A program made the translations under genes and the position numbers. A stretch of DNA of 57,149 nt from JAIPEI01 sp041685835 (GTDB taxonomy: Bacteria; Desulfobacterota; DSM-4660; Desulfatiglandales; HGW-15). The stretch covers positions 1-57,149 of the forward strand of contig JAWLEX010000004.1 in the NCBI GenBank assembly GCA_041685835.1, written 5' to 3'. Positions 15,958 through 25,310 of this stretch are shown here, in pieces; the first letter of the stretch is position 1; each line of letters begins with the position of its first letter. The notes beneath the pieces were generated by a model. That model searched no databases. It was not told the DNA's origin and was given only the letters and a program-made list of their open reading frames with translations.

Positions 15958-17333
15958 GACGCAATCTCCTCCTTGGCCCTCTTGATCTCCAGTGCCACCA
16001 TGTCCGGCCCGGTCCCTCCGGGCACATTCCTCCGCGCCACGCATCGAGCCGGGTCCAGCCAGTCGTAGACATCCTCCTCTATCCGCTCGGAAAAGCCCTT
16101 CATTTCATCCATGGAGAGCTCGCCGAGTTCCCGGTTGCGGTCCAGGGCGAACAGCACCATCGCACCGGCCGTCTCGTGGGCCTTTCGAAACGTGAGGCCC
16201 TTTGTCACCAGATAGTCGGCCAGGTCCGTGGCCGTGAGATACCCGAGCTCGGAGGCCCGCCTCATGGCCTCGCCGTTGAACGAGAGGTTTTGAAGCAGCC
16301 GCGTCATCACCTCCAGGCAGAGTCCCACCGTATCCGCACTGTCGAACAAAGGCTCCTTGTCTTCCTGCATGTCCTTGTTGTAGGTCAGGGGAAGGCCCTT
16401 CATTGTGGTGAGGACGGCCGTGAGGTTTCCGTAGACCCGGCCGGTCTTCCCCCGAACCAGTTCAAGAAGGTCCGGGTTTTTCTTCTGCGGCATGATGCTG
16501 CTCCCCGTGCAGAACGCGTCGGGAAGCAGGACGAAACCGAACTCCTGCGTGGACCAGAGGATAAGCTCCTCACTCAGCCTGCTCAGGTGCATCATCACGA
16601 GTGCGCATGCAAAGAGGAACTCCGCCACGAAGTCCCGATCGCTCACCGCATCCATGCTGTTCCGGCTAATATCGCTGAAATCGAGGGCCTCGGCCACCGA
16701 CTCTCTATCCAGGTCAAAGGTCGACCCTGCCAGTGCGGCGCTTCCGAGGGGCATCACATTAACCCGGGCCAGGCAGTCCCGCAGTCTGTCCCGATCCCTT
16801 TTGAGCATTTCATAGTAAGCCATCAGATGATGGGCCAGAAGAACGGGCTGGGCGCGCTGCATGTGCGTGTAGCCTGGACAGATGATCTCCGCATTCCGTT
16901 CAGCCAAATCCACAATGGCGGCCTGCATGGACCTGAGGGCCTCGTCCAGCCGCTGCACCTCCTCCCGCACGTACATGCGGACATCCAGGGCGACCTGGTC
17001 GTTGCGGCTGCGGGCGGTATGAAGCTTTTCCCCGAGTGCTCCGATCCTCTCCACCAGGAGCACCTCAACCAGGGAGTGAATGTCTTCAGCCCCTCGGCCG
17101 GAGATATGCTCGCCCCTGTCCATCTCCCGGCGGATGTCGGCCAGGGCCTCAACAATTCGAATGGCCTCGTCCTCCGTGAGGATGCCCCGCCCGGCAAGCA
17201 TGCGGCAGTGGGCCATGCTGCCCTCTATGTCCTGGATGTAGAGCCGCTTATCAAACCGAAACGAGGCATTGAACCGGTCCAGGACTTCGTCGAGCGGCTC
17301 TCGAAAGCGCCCTCCCCATACTTTACCACTCAT
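15954..17333 (-). CDS. argH: Argininosuccinate lyase
   Basis: The 459-residue enzyme splits argininosuccinate into arginine and fumarate. The fumarase/aspartase signature GSSIMPQKKNPD is present, with the catalytic serine in this loop, and the substrate motifs HTARSRNDQVALDVRM and TYNKDMQEDKEPLFD are intact. It starts 59 bases after argG and is last of the arg genes, coupled to the lipoprotein gene. Confidence 0.98.
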   Translation of the reverse strand: MSGKVWGGRFREPLDEVLDRFNASFRFDKRLYIQDIEGSMAHCRMLAGRGILTEDEAIRIVEALADIRREMDRGEHISGRGAEDIHSLVEVLLVERIGALGEKLHTARSRNDQVALDVRMYVREEVQRLDEALRSMQAAIVDLAERNAEIICPGYTHMQRAQPVLLAHHLMAYYEMLKRDRDRLRDCLARVNVMPLGSAALAGSTFDLDRESVAEALDFSDISRNSMDAVSDRDFVAEFLFACALVMMHLSRLSEELILWSTQEFGFVLLPDAFCTGSSIMPQKKNPDLLELVRGKTGRVYGNLTAVLTTMKGLPLTYNKDMQEDKEPLFDSADTVGLCLEVMTRLLQNLSFNGEAMRRASELGYLTATDLADYLVTKGLTFRKAHETAGAMVLFALDRNRELGELSMDEMKGFSERIEEDVYDWLDPARCVARRNVPGGTGPDMVALEIKRAKEEIAS

Positions 17334-17392
17334 AGCAGGTTCCCCTCAACGACAGAGTCTGAGCCGGCTTCGGCGGCCGGGCATGACGCAGA

Positions 17393-18601
17393 TCACGCCC
17401 GCCCGATAAGCTTCGCGATCTTCAGTCGAAGCGCGTTCAACCGGATGAATCCTTCGGCGTCCTTCTGATCGTAGACATCGTCCTCTTCGAACGTCACGTA
17501 GTCCTCTTGATAGAGCGACCGGTCCGACTTCCGGCCCGCCACGATGCAGTTCCCCTTGTAGAGTTTCATGCGCACCGTGCCGCTTACCTCCTTCTGGGCC
17601 TCATCCATCAGGGCCTGGAGCATGCGCATCTCCGGGGCGAACCAGTATCCGTAGTAAACCGCCTCGGCGTAACGCGGGACCAGGCCGTCACGAATGTGCA
17701 TCACCTCCCGGTCCATGGTGATGGATTCCATGGCCTGGTGGGCCGCTCGTATGACGGTCCCGCCGGGGGTCTCATACACGCCTCGGGACTTCATGCCCAC
17801 GTAACGGTTTTCCACCAAGTCGATCCTTCCGACCGCGTGACGTCCGGCCAGTTCGTTCAGGCGGCTCAGGATTTCCACCGGGGTCATCTCCCGGCCGTCC
17901 ACGGCCACGGGATCTCCGGCCCGGAAGGCGATCTCCACATACTCCGGACGATCCGGGGCCTTCTCGGGAGATACGGTCATAACAAACATGTCTTCCGGCG
18001 GCTCCGCCCACGGGTCCTCGAGAACGCCTCCCTCGAAACTGATATGAAGCAGGTTGGCATCGCTCGAGTAAGGCTTGGCCGGGGTCACGGGCACCGGGAT
18101 GCCCCTTTGCGAGGCGAAACGGAGCAAGTCCTCACGTCCTTTGAACTCCCATATACGCCATGGAGCGATGATCTTGAGGGTGGGATCCAGGGCCATGTAG
18201 CCCAATTCGAATCTCACCTGATCGTTTCCCTTTCCTGTAGCTCCGTGGCTGACGGCGTCCGCGCCGAACCTCTGGGCCGCCTCCACCTGTCTCTTTGCAA
18301 TGAGAGGCCTCGCAAGGGACGTCCCGAGCAGGTATCCGGACTCGTAAGCCGCATTGGCCCGAAGGGCCGGCCATACGAAGTCCCGCACAAACTCCTCCCG
18401 GAGGTCCTCCACCACGGCCTCTTCGGCGCCGGTGGCAAGGGCCTTCTTCCGAATCTCCTCAGCGTCGTCTCCCTGCCCCAGGTCCGCCGCGTAGGCGATG
18501 ACCGGACACTGGTAGGTCTCTTTGAGCCACGCAAGAATAACCGAGGTGTCGAGTCCCCCTGAGTAAGCCAGCACGATTTTCTTTATGTCCTTGTCGCTCA
18601 C
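17393..18601 (-). CDS. argG: Argininosuccinate synthase
   Basis: The 402-residue enzyme joins citrulline and aspartate with ATP. The PP-loop ATP motif AYSGGLDTSVILAWL is at the N-terminus, followed by VSHGATGKGNDQVRFE and the citrulline/aspartate-binding SSDANLLHISFEGG. Length is normal for the family. It lies between argF and argH in the same direction, with 62 and 59 base gaps. Confidence 0.98.
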   Translation of the reverse strand: MSDKDIKKIVLAYSGGLDTSVILAWLKETYQCPVIAYAADLGQGDDAEEIRKKALATGAEEAVVEDLREEFVRDFVWPALRANAAYESGYLLGTSLARPLIAKRQVEAAQRFGADAVSHGATGKGNDQVRFELGYMALDPTLKIIAPWRIWEFKGREDLLRFASQRGIPVPVTPAKPYSSDANLLHISFEGGVLEDPWAEPPEDMFVMTVSPEKAPDRPEYVEIAFRAGDPVAVDGREMTPVEILSRLNELAGRHAVGRIDLVENRYVGMKSRGVYETPGGTVIRAAHQAMESITMDREVMHIRDGLVPRYAEAVYYGYWFAPEMRMLQALMDEAQKEVSGTVRMKLYKGNCIVAGRKSDRSLYQEDYVTFEEDDVYDQKDAEGFIRLNALRLKIAKLIGRA

Positions 18602-18663
18602 GTTCCAACTCTCCTGAACCTATGACCGGAATTGCAGGTTTAAGGGATTCATCTTACGACTCT

Positions 18664-19563
18664 TCAGGTATTTCCGATCAGCCACTCCAGCAGGGCCTGG
18701 TGAAGATGAAGTTTGTTTTCCGCCTGGTCAAACACCACGGATCGCGGGCCTTCTAAGACGCCCGCGGTGATCTCTTCTCCCCGGTGAGCGGGAAGGCAGT
18801 GCATGACCAGGACGTCGGGGCCGGCGGCCTCCACGAGGACATCATCCACCTGGTATCCCTGGAAGTCGCGAATCCGTTTTTCCCGCTCCAGCTCCTGGCC
18901 CATGCTGGCCCAGGCGTCGGTATTGAGGACGTGGGCGCCCCGGGCCGCCTCAACCGGGGAACCCACTAAACGTACGCTTTCACCGGCCGCATCCAGCACA
19001 TCCCTGTCCGGACCGTAGCCCGGCGGACAGGCCATGACAAGCTCAAAACCGAGGAGCGCCGATGCATTGATCCAGGAATGAGCCACGTTGTTGCCGTCGC
19101 CGATCCAGGCCACGCGAAGTCCTTGAAGGCCGCCTCGCTTTTCCACCACTGTCATCAGGTCGCTCAGGATCTGGCATGGGTGGAAGCGGTCGGTCAGGGC
19201 GTTGATAACCGGGATATCCGCCCAACGGGCCATCTCCTCAACGAACGCCTGGGAATAAGTCCGAATGACCAGCCCGTCCAGATAACGGGAAAGGACCCTG
19301 GCCGTGTCCTCCACGGGTTCGTCCCTGGCGATCTGGGTGTCCGCGCTGTGGAGGAAGACCGTGCGGCCCCCGCATCTAAACATGGCGGTCTCAAAAGAGA
19401 CCCGGGTCCTCGTGGAACTCTTCTCGAAGATCAGGGCGATAGTCCTGCCGGTCAACACCCCGCTGAAGCCTGCACCGGCTCCCTTGATCTCCAGCCCTCG
19501 ATCTATGAGAAAGAGGATTTCATCCGCTGTCAGCTCCCGAAGAGTCAACAGGTCCCGTTTCAT
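18664..19563 (-). CDS. argF: Ornithine carbamoyltransferase
   Basis: The 299-residue protein transfers the carbamoyl group to ornithine to give citrulline. The carbamoyl-phosphate loop is SSTRTRVSFE, and the ornithine-binding HCLPAHRGEEI motif and the DLMTVVEKRG helix are present. HCLPAHRG with a normal SSTRT loop supports OTCase, not the N-acetyl or N-succinyl variants, though the latter cannot be fully excluded by eye. Its start overlaps the argD stop by four bases. Confidence 0.95.
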   Translation of the reverse strand: MKRDLLTLRELTADEILFLIDRGLEIKGAGAGFSGVLTGRTIALIFEKSSTRTRVSFETAMFRCGGRTVFLHSADTQIARDEPVEDTARVLSRYLDGLVIRTYSQAFVEEMARWADIPVINALTDRFHPCQILSDLMTVVEKRGGLQGLRVAWIGDGNNVAHSWINASALLGFELVMACPPGYGPDRDVLDAAGESVRLVGSPVEAARGAHVLNTDAWASMGQELEREKRIRDFQGYQVDDVLVEAAGPDVLVMHCLPAHRGEEITAGVLEGPRSVVFDQAENKLHLHQALLEWLIGNT

Positions 19564-20771
19564 GTCGTCCTATTCCCGAACCCGGCCAGGACCCGGTCCA
19601 GACCCTGAATCACGGTGTTGATCTCCCCCTCGGTTACTATAAGGGGGGGAAGGAAACGCAAGACGTTCTCGTGTGTGCAGTTCACGAGAAACCCTTCTCT
19701 TCTGCACGAGTCCACCGCCGGGGCACCCGGGCGGTCCAGTTCCAACCCCAGGATCAAGCCGAGCCCCCTCACATCATTCACACAGGCGTGCTTCCGCTGA
19801 AGGTTCTTAAGCTCTGCCTTGAAGTAGTCGCCCATGCAGCGGGCGTTATCGATCCACCCCTCCTCCAGAAGACTCGTTAGCACCCCCTTGGCCACTGCGG
19901 AAACCAGGGGAGTCCCTCCGAAGGTGGTGGCATGACTGCCCGGGGCGAACGCCCCGCTCAGCGACTCCCTGGAGAGCATGGCCCCGATGGGCAGGCCGTT
20001 TCCCAGGGCCTTGGCCAGGGTCACAATGTCAGGGGTTATACCGAAGTGCTCGTGGGCAAAGAGCTTTCCGGTCCGGCCCATACCCACCTGGACCTCGTCC
20101 AGGATCAGGATCACGCCCCTGTCCCGGCAAAGCGCCTCCACGCCCTCGAGGTAGCCCTCACCCGGAAGGACCACGCCCCCCTCTCCCTGGATGGGTTCCA
20201 GCATTACCGCACAGGTGGAATCGTCCACCGCCCCGGCCAGTTTTTCCAGGTCGCCGAAGGGGACAAACCGGAACCCGTCGAGAAGAGGGGCATATCCTTT
20301 CCGGATTTTTTCCTGGCCGGTAGCCGAAAGCGTCCCCATGGTGCGCCCGTGAAAGGAGTTCTCCATGCACACGATCGTGTGCCGGCCGGGCCCGTTTGTC
20401 TCATAACTGTACCGGCGGGCCAGCTTGATGGCCGCCTCGTTAGCCTCGGCCCCGCTGTTACAGAGAAACACCCGGTCCGCAAAGGAGTTCTCCACGAGCA
20501 AGCGGGCCAGTTCCACCTGTGGGACCGTGTAGTATAGATTGGATACGTGGACGAGCTTACCGGACTGCTCTTCCAGAATCTTGGTGACGAGCGGCGAGCT
20601 ATGACCCAGGGCGCAGACTGCTATACCGCCCACAAAGTCAAGATAATCCCGTCCTGCGTCGTCCCAGACACGGCAGCCCTGGCCCCGCACCAGCGTCAGC
20701 GGCCTTTTTCCATAGGTCTCGAACAGGTATTTATCCGCAAGGTCTGCAACGGACTGTGTGCCGGCGTTCAT
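19560..20771 (-). CDS. argD: Acetylornithine aminotransferase
   Basis: The 403-residue PLP enzyme converts N-acetylglutamate semialdehyde to N-acetylornithine. Class III aminotransferase motifs are clear: CNSGAEANEAAIKLAR, the LILDEVQVGMGRTGKLFA block, and the PLP lysine in VTLAKALGNGLPIGAM. Gene neighbours argB and argF make the arginine role secure. It overlaps argF by four bases and is separated from argB by an unusually long 538-base gap. Confidence 0.96.
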   Translation of the reverse strand: MNAGTQSVADLADKYLFETYGKRPLTLVRGQGCRVWDDAGRDYLDFVGGIAVCALGHSSPLVTKILEEQSGKLVHVSNLYYTVPQVELARLLVENSFADRVFLCNSGAEANEAAIKLARRYSYETNGPGRHTIVCMENSFHGRTMGTLSATGQEKIRKGYAPLLDGFRFVPFGDLEKLAGAVDDSTCAVMLEPIQGEGGVVLPGEGYLEGVEALCRDRGVILILDEVQVGMGRTGKLFAHEHFGITPDIVTLAKALGNGLPIGAMLSRESLSGAFAPGSHATTFGGTPLVSAVAKGVLTSLLEEGWIDNARCMGDYFKAELKNLQRKHACVNDVRGLGLILGLELDRPGAPAVDSCRREGFLVNCTHENVLRFLPPLIVTEGEINTVIQGLDRVLAGFGNRTT

Positions 20772-21309
20772 AATCTTTTGCCTCTTAAATTTCAGTCTCT
20801 CGCCGGGACGCTAAGACGCCAAGAAAAAGAGCAAAGACAGCAAACGTCGAAGGCCTGTGTATCGGCCATCCCCGCAGATGAAAATATTTTTGATAAAACC
20901 CGAATCGAAATCGGGATCGCTATCCAGATCGACGCACCATGGGGCCGATAAACGAAAACTTGACGTTTATTGCCTCTCTATGGGCGATAAGAAAGATCCA
21001 AAGCGGGCCCTTGCCCGCAACCCAAAGTCAAGGAGCACTGGCGCTAAGAATGAGCGTCCAGTCTGGTTTCTTCGGGATCGAAATCGCTATCGGGATCGAA
21101 ATCGATTTCCTCCAATCCATAGACACCGGAGTCTTCCTTCACACAGAGGTAGACATCAAGCTTTCCGTGTCCAAGTATCCTTTTATTCTCTTTCGATCCC
21201 GATCCCGATAGCGATTTGGATTTCGATAAAAACAAAACCCAAGCGGGATTCATCGGTCACTCGTTCTTTGCGCCGATGAGCCTTGCCGTTGGGGTATTTT
21301 CGCCGTAAT
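20772..21309. other. 538-base non-coding region between argB and argD, rich in GATCG-type repeats
   Basis: No gene is seen. The region holds several copies of a short motif close to GGGATCGAAATCGCTATC: one near 20898-20925, a doubled one near 21075-21110, and inverted copies near 21195-21225. Short frames through it translate to strings such as DFDPDSDFDP and are not genes. Near the argD end is GGGACGCTAAGACGCC; a related inverted piece, GGCGTCTTAGCGGG, lies between dapB and dapA at about 12183-12196. The region interrupts an otherwise compact operon, so it may carry an internal promoter or simply be repeat invasion. Confidence 0.6.
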
Positions 21310-22375
21310 TCAACGGATGATCTCCGTACCCACACCGGCCTTGGTGAAGATTTCCAGAAGAATGGCGTGCTGCTTCCGGCCGTCCAGGATATGGGCCTTT
21401 CCCACGCCGCCTTCAAGGGCCTCCAGGCAGCACCGCACCTTGGGAATCATGCCGCCCCGAATGGTCCCGTCTCCAATCAGCCGCCGAACTTCGTCGGAGG
21501 CCAGAGAGGAAATCAGCTCCCCCCCCGAATCGAGCACGCCTTCGGTATCCGTAAGCAGGACCAGCTTTCGGGCCTCCATGGAAGCCGCGATCCGACCGGC
21601 CACTATGTCCGCGTTTATGTTGTAAGCCTCTCCGTTTTCCCCCGCGCCCACCGGGGCGATCACCGGGATGAACTCTCCCATGAGCCCCTGCAGCACCCGG
21701 CTGTCAACGCTTGTAATCTGCCCCACCATGCCCATGTCGATTATTTCCGGGGGCTGATCAACACCTTTTTCACGGATATAGCGCATTTTCTCGGCCATGA
21801 TCAGCCCGCCGTCCTTGCCGGAGAGACCCACGCTTCTTCCTCCATGGGCGTTGATCAGGGCCACGATCTCCTTGTTCACCTTTCCCACGAGTACCATCTC
21901 CACCACGTCCATNNNNNNNNNNNNNNNNNNNNNNNNNNNNNNNNNNNNNNNNNNNNNNNNNNNNNNNNNNNNNNNNNNNNNNNNNNNNNNNNNNNNNNNN
22001 NNNNNNNNNNNNTCCTCCATGGGCGTTGATCAGGGCCACGATCTCCTTGTTCACCTTTCCCACGAGTACCATCTCCACCACGTCCATGGTCTGCTTGTCC
22101 GTAACCCGCATACCGTCGACGAACTCGCTCTCGATGGAGAGCCTGCGCAGGAAATCGCCGATCTGAGGTCCGCCTCCATGGACTACGATGGGGTTCATAC
22201 CCACGAATTTCATGAGAATGATGTCCAGGGCGAAGTCCCGCTTCAGTCCCTCATCCACCATTGCGTGCCCGCCGTACTTCACCACAACCGTGGCGTTTTT
22301 GAAACGGCGGATGTAAGGCAAGGCCTCGATGAGCACCTTTGCCCGATCCAGCTCTTCGAGCTGATCCATGGACAT
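21310..22375 (-). CDS. argB: Acetylglutamate kinase, interrupted by an assembly gap
   Basis: The gene phosphorylates N-acetylglutamate. As printed it contains 100 N, flanked by two identical 75-base segments. Removing the N run and one duplicate leaves 891 bases in frame, giving 296 residues, normal for the family. The joined protein has VVVKYGGHAM, IVVHGGGPQI, the LINAHGG-RSVGLSGKDG junction and the C-terminal DGRKQHAILLEIFTKAGVGTEI. ATG 22375 is chosen for the GGGAGG seven bases before it; ATG 22390 is in frame upstream. The gene follows hslU closely. The interruption is an assembly artefact, not a biological break. Confidence 0.93.
21838..22087. other. Scaffold gap (100 N) with 75-base duplicated flanks
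   Basis: Bases 21838-21912 and 22013-22087 are identical, each beginning TCCTCCATGGGCG and ending CACGTCCAT. Between them lie exactly 100 N, the default gap length used by many scaffolding tools. The true sequence most likely has one copy and no gap. Confidence 0.95.
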
Positions 22376-22404
22376 AATACGGCCTCCCACTCACCCCTCA
22401 CCAC

Positions 22405-23811
22405 TCACAGAATATACCGGCTGAGGTCCTCGTCCTCCAGGATCTCGTCCAGCTTCTCCTTTACATAAGCCCGGTCGATGACCACCTTTTTTACGTCCAT
22501 ATCAGGGGCGTCAAAGGAGATGTCGTCCAGCAGTTTTTCCATGACCGTGTGAAGCCTTCGCGCGCCGATGTTCTCCATCCGTTCGTTGACCCGGTTGGAC
22601 ATGGCCGCTATCTCCTCGATGGCTTCCTTTTCGAACCGGAGCTCGATCCCCTCGGTTTCCAGGAGTGCCTCGTACTGAGTGATAAGGGCGTTTCTGGGCT
22701 CCTGGAGGATCCTGATGAAATCCTCGGTGCTGAGGGAATCGAGCTCAACACGAATGGGGAAACGCCCCTGGAGTTCGGGAAGCAGGTCGGACGGCTTGCT
22801 CACATTGAAGGCCCCGGCGGCGATGAAAAGGATATGGTCCGTTCGCACCATTCCGTACTTGGTCGCAACCGTGGATCCTTCCACGATCGGCAGAAGGTCT
22901 CTTTGGACCCCCTCGCGCGAGACATCGGGCCCCTGACCGGAATCAGTCCCACTCACCTTGTCCAGTTCGTCGAGGAAAACGATTCCGTTCTGTTCGGTCA
23001 TCAGGACGGCCTCCTCGATCACCTTGTCCATGTCGATCAGTTTCTGGGCCTCCTCCTGAAACAGTATCTCCGCCGCCTCCTTTACCTTGACCCGTCGCCG
23101 CTTCTTTTTCTGGGGAAAGAGGTTGCCGAAAACCTCTTTCATGTTGAACTCCATCTCCTCGAGGCCGGCGCCGGAAAAAACCTCGATCATGGGAATGTTC
23201 TGCTGTGCGATCTCGAGTTCCACGTAGCGATTGTCCAGCTTGCCGCCTCTCAACAGACGACGAAGCTTCTCCCGGGTGGAGTCCCCTTCACCTCCCCCCG
23301 TTCGAACCACCTCCAGGGAGGTCTCCCGCTCTCCTTCATCCCCCTCGGCGGCCTCTTGCTTCCGCTTGGGAAGAAGGATATCCAGAATCCGTTCCTCGAC
23401 CATCTCCCGCGCCTTGGGTTCCACTCGTTCCTGCTCGCCTTTCTTGGCCATGCTCACGGCGAGTTCGGTCAGGTCCCGGATCATGGACTCCACGTCCCGC
23501 CCCACATACCCCACCTCGGTGAACTTGGTCGCCTCCACCTTAAGGAAAGGTGAGTTGGCCAACCGGGCCAGACGGCGCGCGATCTCGGTCTTGCCCACGC
23601 CCGTGGGCCCGATCATTATGATGTTTTTCGGGGCGATTTCGTCGCGAAGTTCTTTAGGCACCTGCTGGCGACGCCACCGGTTCCTCAGGGCGATGGCCAC
23701 GGAACGCTTGGCCTCGTCCTGGCCGATGATGTACATATCCAGCTCAGAAACGATCTGTCGCGGGGTGAGGGTTTTCACCACGCCCAGGGGGATTTCTTCG
23801 GAGTGTTCCAT
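22405..23811 (-). CDS. hslU: ATP-dependent protease ATPase subunit HslU
   Basis: The 468-residue AAA+ unfoldase feeds substrates into the HslV peptidase. Walker A is GPTGVGKTEIARRLA and Walker B is NGIVFLDELDKV; the I domain between them (about 110-245) is rich in charged residues. The C-terminal tail ends in RYIL, the hydrophobic anchor that docks HslV. The N-terminus has LTPRQIVSELDMYIIGQDEAK, which is diagnostic. Its ATG shares one base with the hslV stop (TGATG). Confidence 0.98.
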   Translation of the reverse strand: MEHSEEIPLGVVKTLTPRQIVSELDMYIIGQDEAKRSVAIALRNRWRRQQVPKELRDEIAPKNIIMIGPTGVGKTEIARRLARLANSPFLKVEATKFTEVGYVGRDVESMIRDLTELAVSMAKKGEQERVEPKAREMVEERILDILLPKRKQEAAEGDEGERETSLEVVRTGGGEGDSTREKLRRLLRGGKLDNRYVELEIAQQNIPMIEVFSGAGLEEMEFNMKEVFGNLFPQKKKRRRVKVKEAAEILFQEEAQKLIDMDKVIEEAVLMTEQNGIVFLDELDKVSGTDSGQGPDVSREGVQRDLLPIVEGSTVATKYGMVRTDHILFIAAGAFNVSKPSDLLPELQGRFPIRVELDSLSTEDFIRILQEPRNALITQYEALLETEGIELRFEKEAIEEIAAMSNRVNERMENIGARRLHTVMEKLLDDISFDAPDMDVKKVVIDRAYVKEKLDEILEDEDLSRYIL

Positions 23812-24371
23812 CAGGATGTCGAGCTCCCTATCTCTTCCACGGTGATCATCTCGTTCGTATAAAGGCAGATGGAGGCGGCGATTTTCATGGCCTCCCGGGC
23901 GATGGAGGGCGCATCGAGGGTGGAGTGCTCCAGCAGGGCAAGGGCCGCCGCATATGCATAGGGCCCGCCGGATCCGATGGCCGCCACGGCCTGGTCCGGT
24001 TCCACCACATCGCCGGTGCCGGAAAGGATCAGCATGTGATCCCGGTCAACAGCGATCAGCATGGCTTCCAGGCGCCGTAGGACCTTATCCAGACGCCAGT
24101 CCTTGGCCAACTCCACGGATGCGCGCGCCAGGTTTCCGTTGAACTGTTCCAGCCGGCCCTCCAGTTTCTCGAACAGGGTGAAGGCATCGGCGGACGCACC
24201 GGCAAACCCGACCAGCACCTGATCCTGGTAGAGGAAACGGAGCTTGTTCGCCCTGTGTTTCATGACGGTCTCGCCGAGCGTCACCTGCCCGTCGCAGGCC
24301 ATCACCGCCCTGTCGCCCTTTCGAACCGCCAGGACCGTAGTACCCCGAATCGGTGTGGGTGCTTCACCCAT
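23811..24371 (-). CDS. hslV: ATP-dependent protease peptidase subunit HslV
   Basis: The 186-residue threonine peptidase matures to an N-terminal Thr. The conserved TTVLAVRKGDRAVMACDGQVT begins at residue 11, so about ten residues (MGEAPTPIRG) would be removed; many HslV proteins have only Met there. GSGGPYAYAAALALL and the C-terminal NEMITVEEI are typical. It forms a coupled pair with hslU and follows the xerC gene by 36 bases. Confidence 0.97.
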   Translation of the reverse strand: MGEAPTPIRGTTVLAVRKGDRAVMACDGQVTLGETVMKHRANKLRFLYQDQVLVGFAGASADAFTLFEKLEGRLEQFNGNLARASVELAKDWRLDKVLRRLEAMLIAVDRDHMLILSGTGDVVEPDQAVAAIGSGGPYAYAAALALLEHSTLDAPSIAREAMKIAASICLYTNEMITVEEIGSSTS

Positions 24372-24407
24372 AAGGAATCCTCCGTTATTGCCGGGTGTTT
24401 CCCGGTC

Positions 24408-25310
24408 TCAACGCCTGGGGTGCGCCTTGTCGTAAACCGCCATCAGCCGGTCCAGGCTGACATGGGTGTACTTCTGGGTCGTCGACAGGCTCGCATGACC
24501 GAGGAGTTCCTGGACCGACCGCAAGTCCGCTCCGCCGTCCAGGAGATGGGTAGCAAACGAGTGCCGGAGGGAGTGCGGGGAGATATCCGAGGTCATGCCG
24601 CACGCCGTAACGTACTTTTTGATTACCCGCGCGATGCTCCTGGTTGTCAGCCTGCCTCCGCGGTTATTCAGAAAAAGAGGACCGCGCTGTACGTCCCCCC
24701 ACGCCTTTGCCCGCGAGGAAGCAACGACCTCGAGATACAGGTCGAGGGATCGAAGAGCCGTCCGCCCAACCGGCACCACCCGCTCCTTGTTTCCCTTTCC
24801 GATCACGCGGAGAAGGCGTTCCTTCGGATTCACGTCATCCATGTCAAGCCCTGCCAGCTCGCTCACGCGAAGGCCGCAGGAGTAAAGGACCTCCATGATG
24901 GCAAGGTCCCGAAGACCCAGCGAGTCTTTTTGGTCCGGGACTGCCAGGAGTCGAAACATGTCATCCACCGGAAGGTACGCCGGGATGGGCTTGCCTCTTT
25001 TGGGCGTGGACACCTCCGCTCCCGGGTTGTCCTTCCGAATACCGCGCTTCTCCAGGAAAGTCAGAAAGGAACGAACCGCGGAGAGCTTGCGGGATACCGT
25101 CGTGCGCTTATACCGGCTGTACAGAGTACCGAGGTAGGCCCTGAGGGTCCGGTAGTCGATGATCGGGTGGTCCTCCCCTTCCCTCTCTTTTTCCACAAAG
25201 ACCCGGAACTGTTCCAGGTCGATCCGGTAGCCTCGAACGGTGTGGACGGAATAAGCCCTCTCAGATGCCAGGTGGTCCATAAACCTCTCGATCTGCTCGG
25301 AAAGGCGCAT
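24408..25310 (-). CDS. xerC: Tyrosine recombinase XerC/XerD-type
   Basis: The product has the full tyrosine recombinase set: first Arg in YSCGLRVSELAGLD, the Lys in VIGKGNKERVVPVG, HSLRHSFATHLLDGG with the His-x-x-Arg pair, the later His in LLGHASLSTTQKY and the nucleophile Tyr in the same segment. The N-terminal SAM-like domain is present. Length (about 300) and the hslVU neighbourhood fit XerC, which with XerD resolves chromosome dimers at dif. ATG 25310 follows GGAG; the GTG 12 bases upstream is an alternative. No dif site or integron feature is seen nearby. Confidence 0.9.
   Translation of the reverse strand: MRLSEQIERFMDHLASERAYSVHTVRGYRIDLEQFRVFVEKEREGEDHPIIDYRTLRAYLGTLYSRYKRTTVSRKLSAVRSFLTFLEKRGIRKDNPGAEVSTPKRGKPIPAYLPVDDMFRLLAVPDQKDSLGLRDLAIMEVLYSCGLRVSELAGLDMDDVNPKERLLRVIGKGNKERVVPVGRTALRSLDLYLEVVASSRAKAWGDVQRGPLFLNNRGGRLTTRSIARVIKKYVTACGMTSDISPHSLRHSFATHLLDGGADLRSVQELLGHASLSTTQKYTHVSLDRLMAVYDKAHPRR

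Noticed and set aside
21044..21253. 69-codon frame giving Asp/Pro/Ser-rich repeats
   Set aside because: It is a translation of the GATCG-type DNA repeats, not a protein.
21910..22020. argB as a pseudogene or tandem partial duplication
   Set aside because: The duplicate blocks are identical and abut a default 100-N gap; removal restores the frame exactly.
22549..23553. 334-codon open frame opposite hslU
   Set aside because: It is antisense to a certain gene and has no domain or ribosome site.
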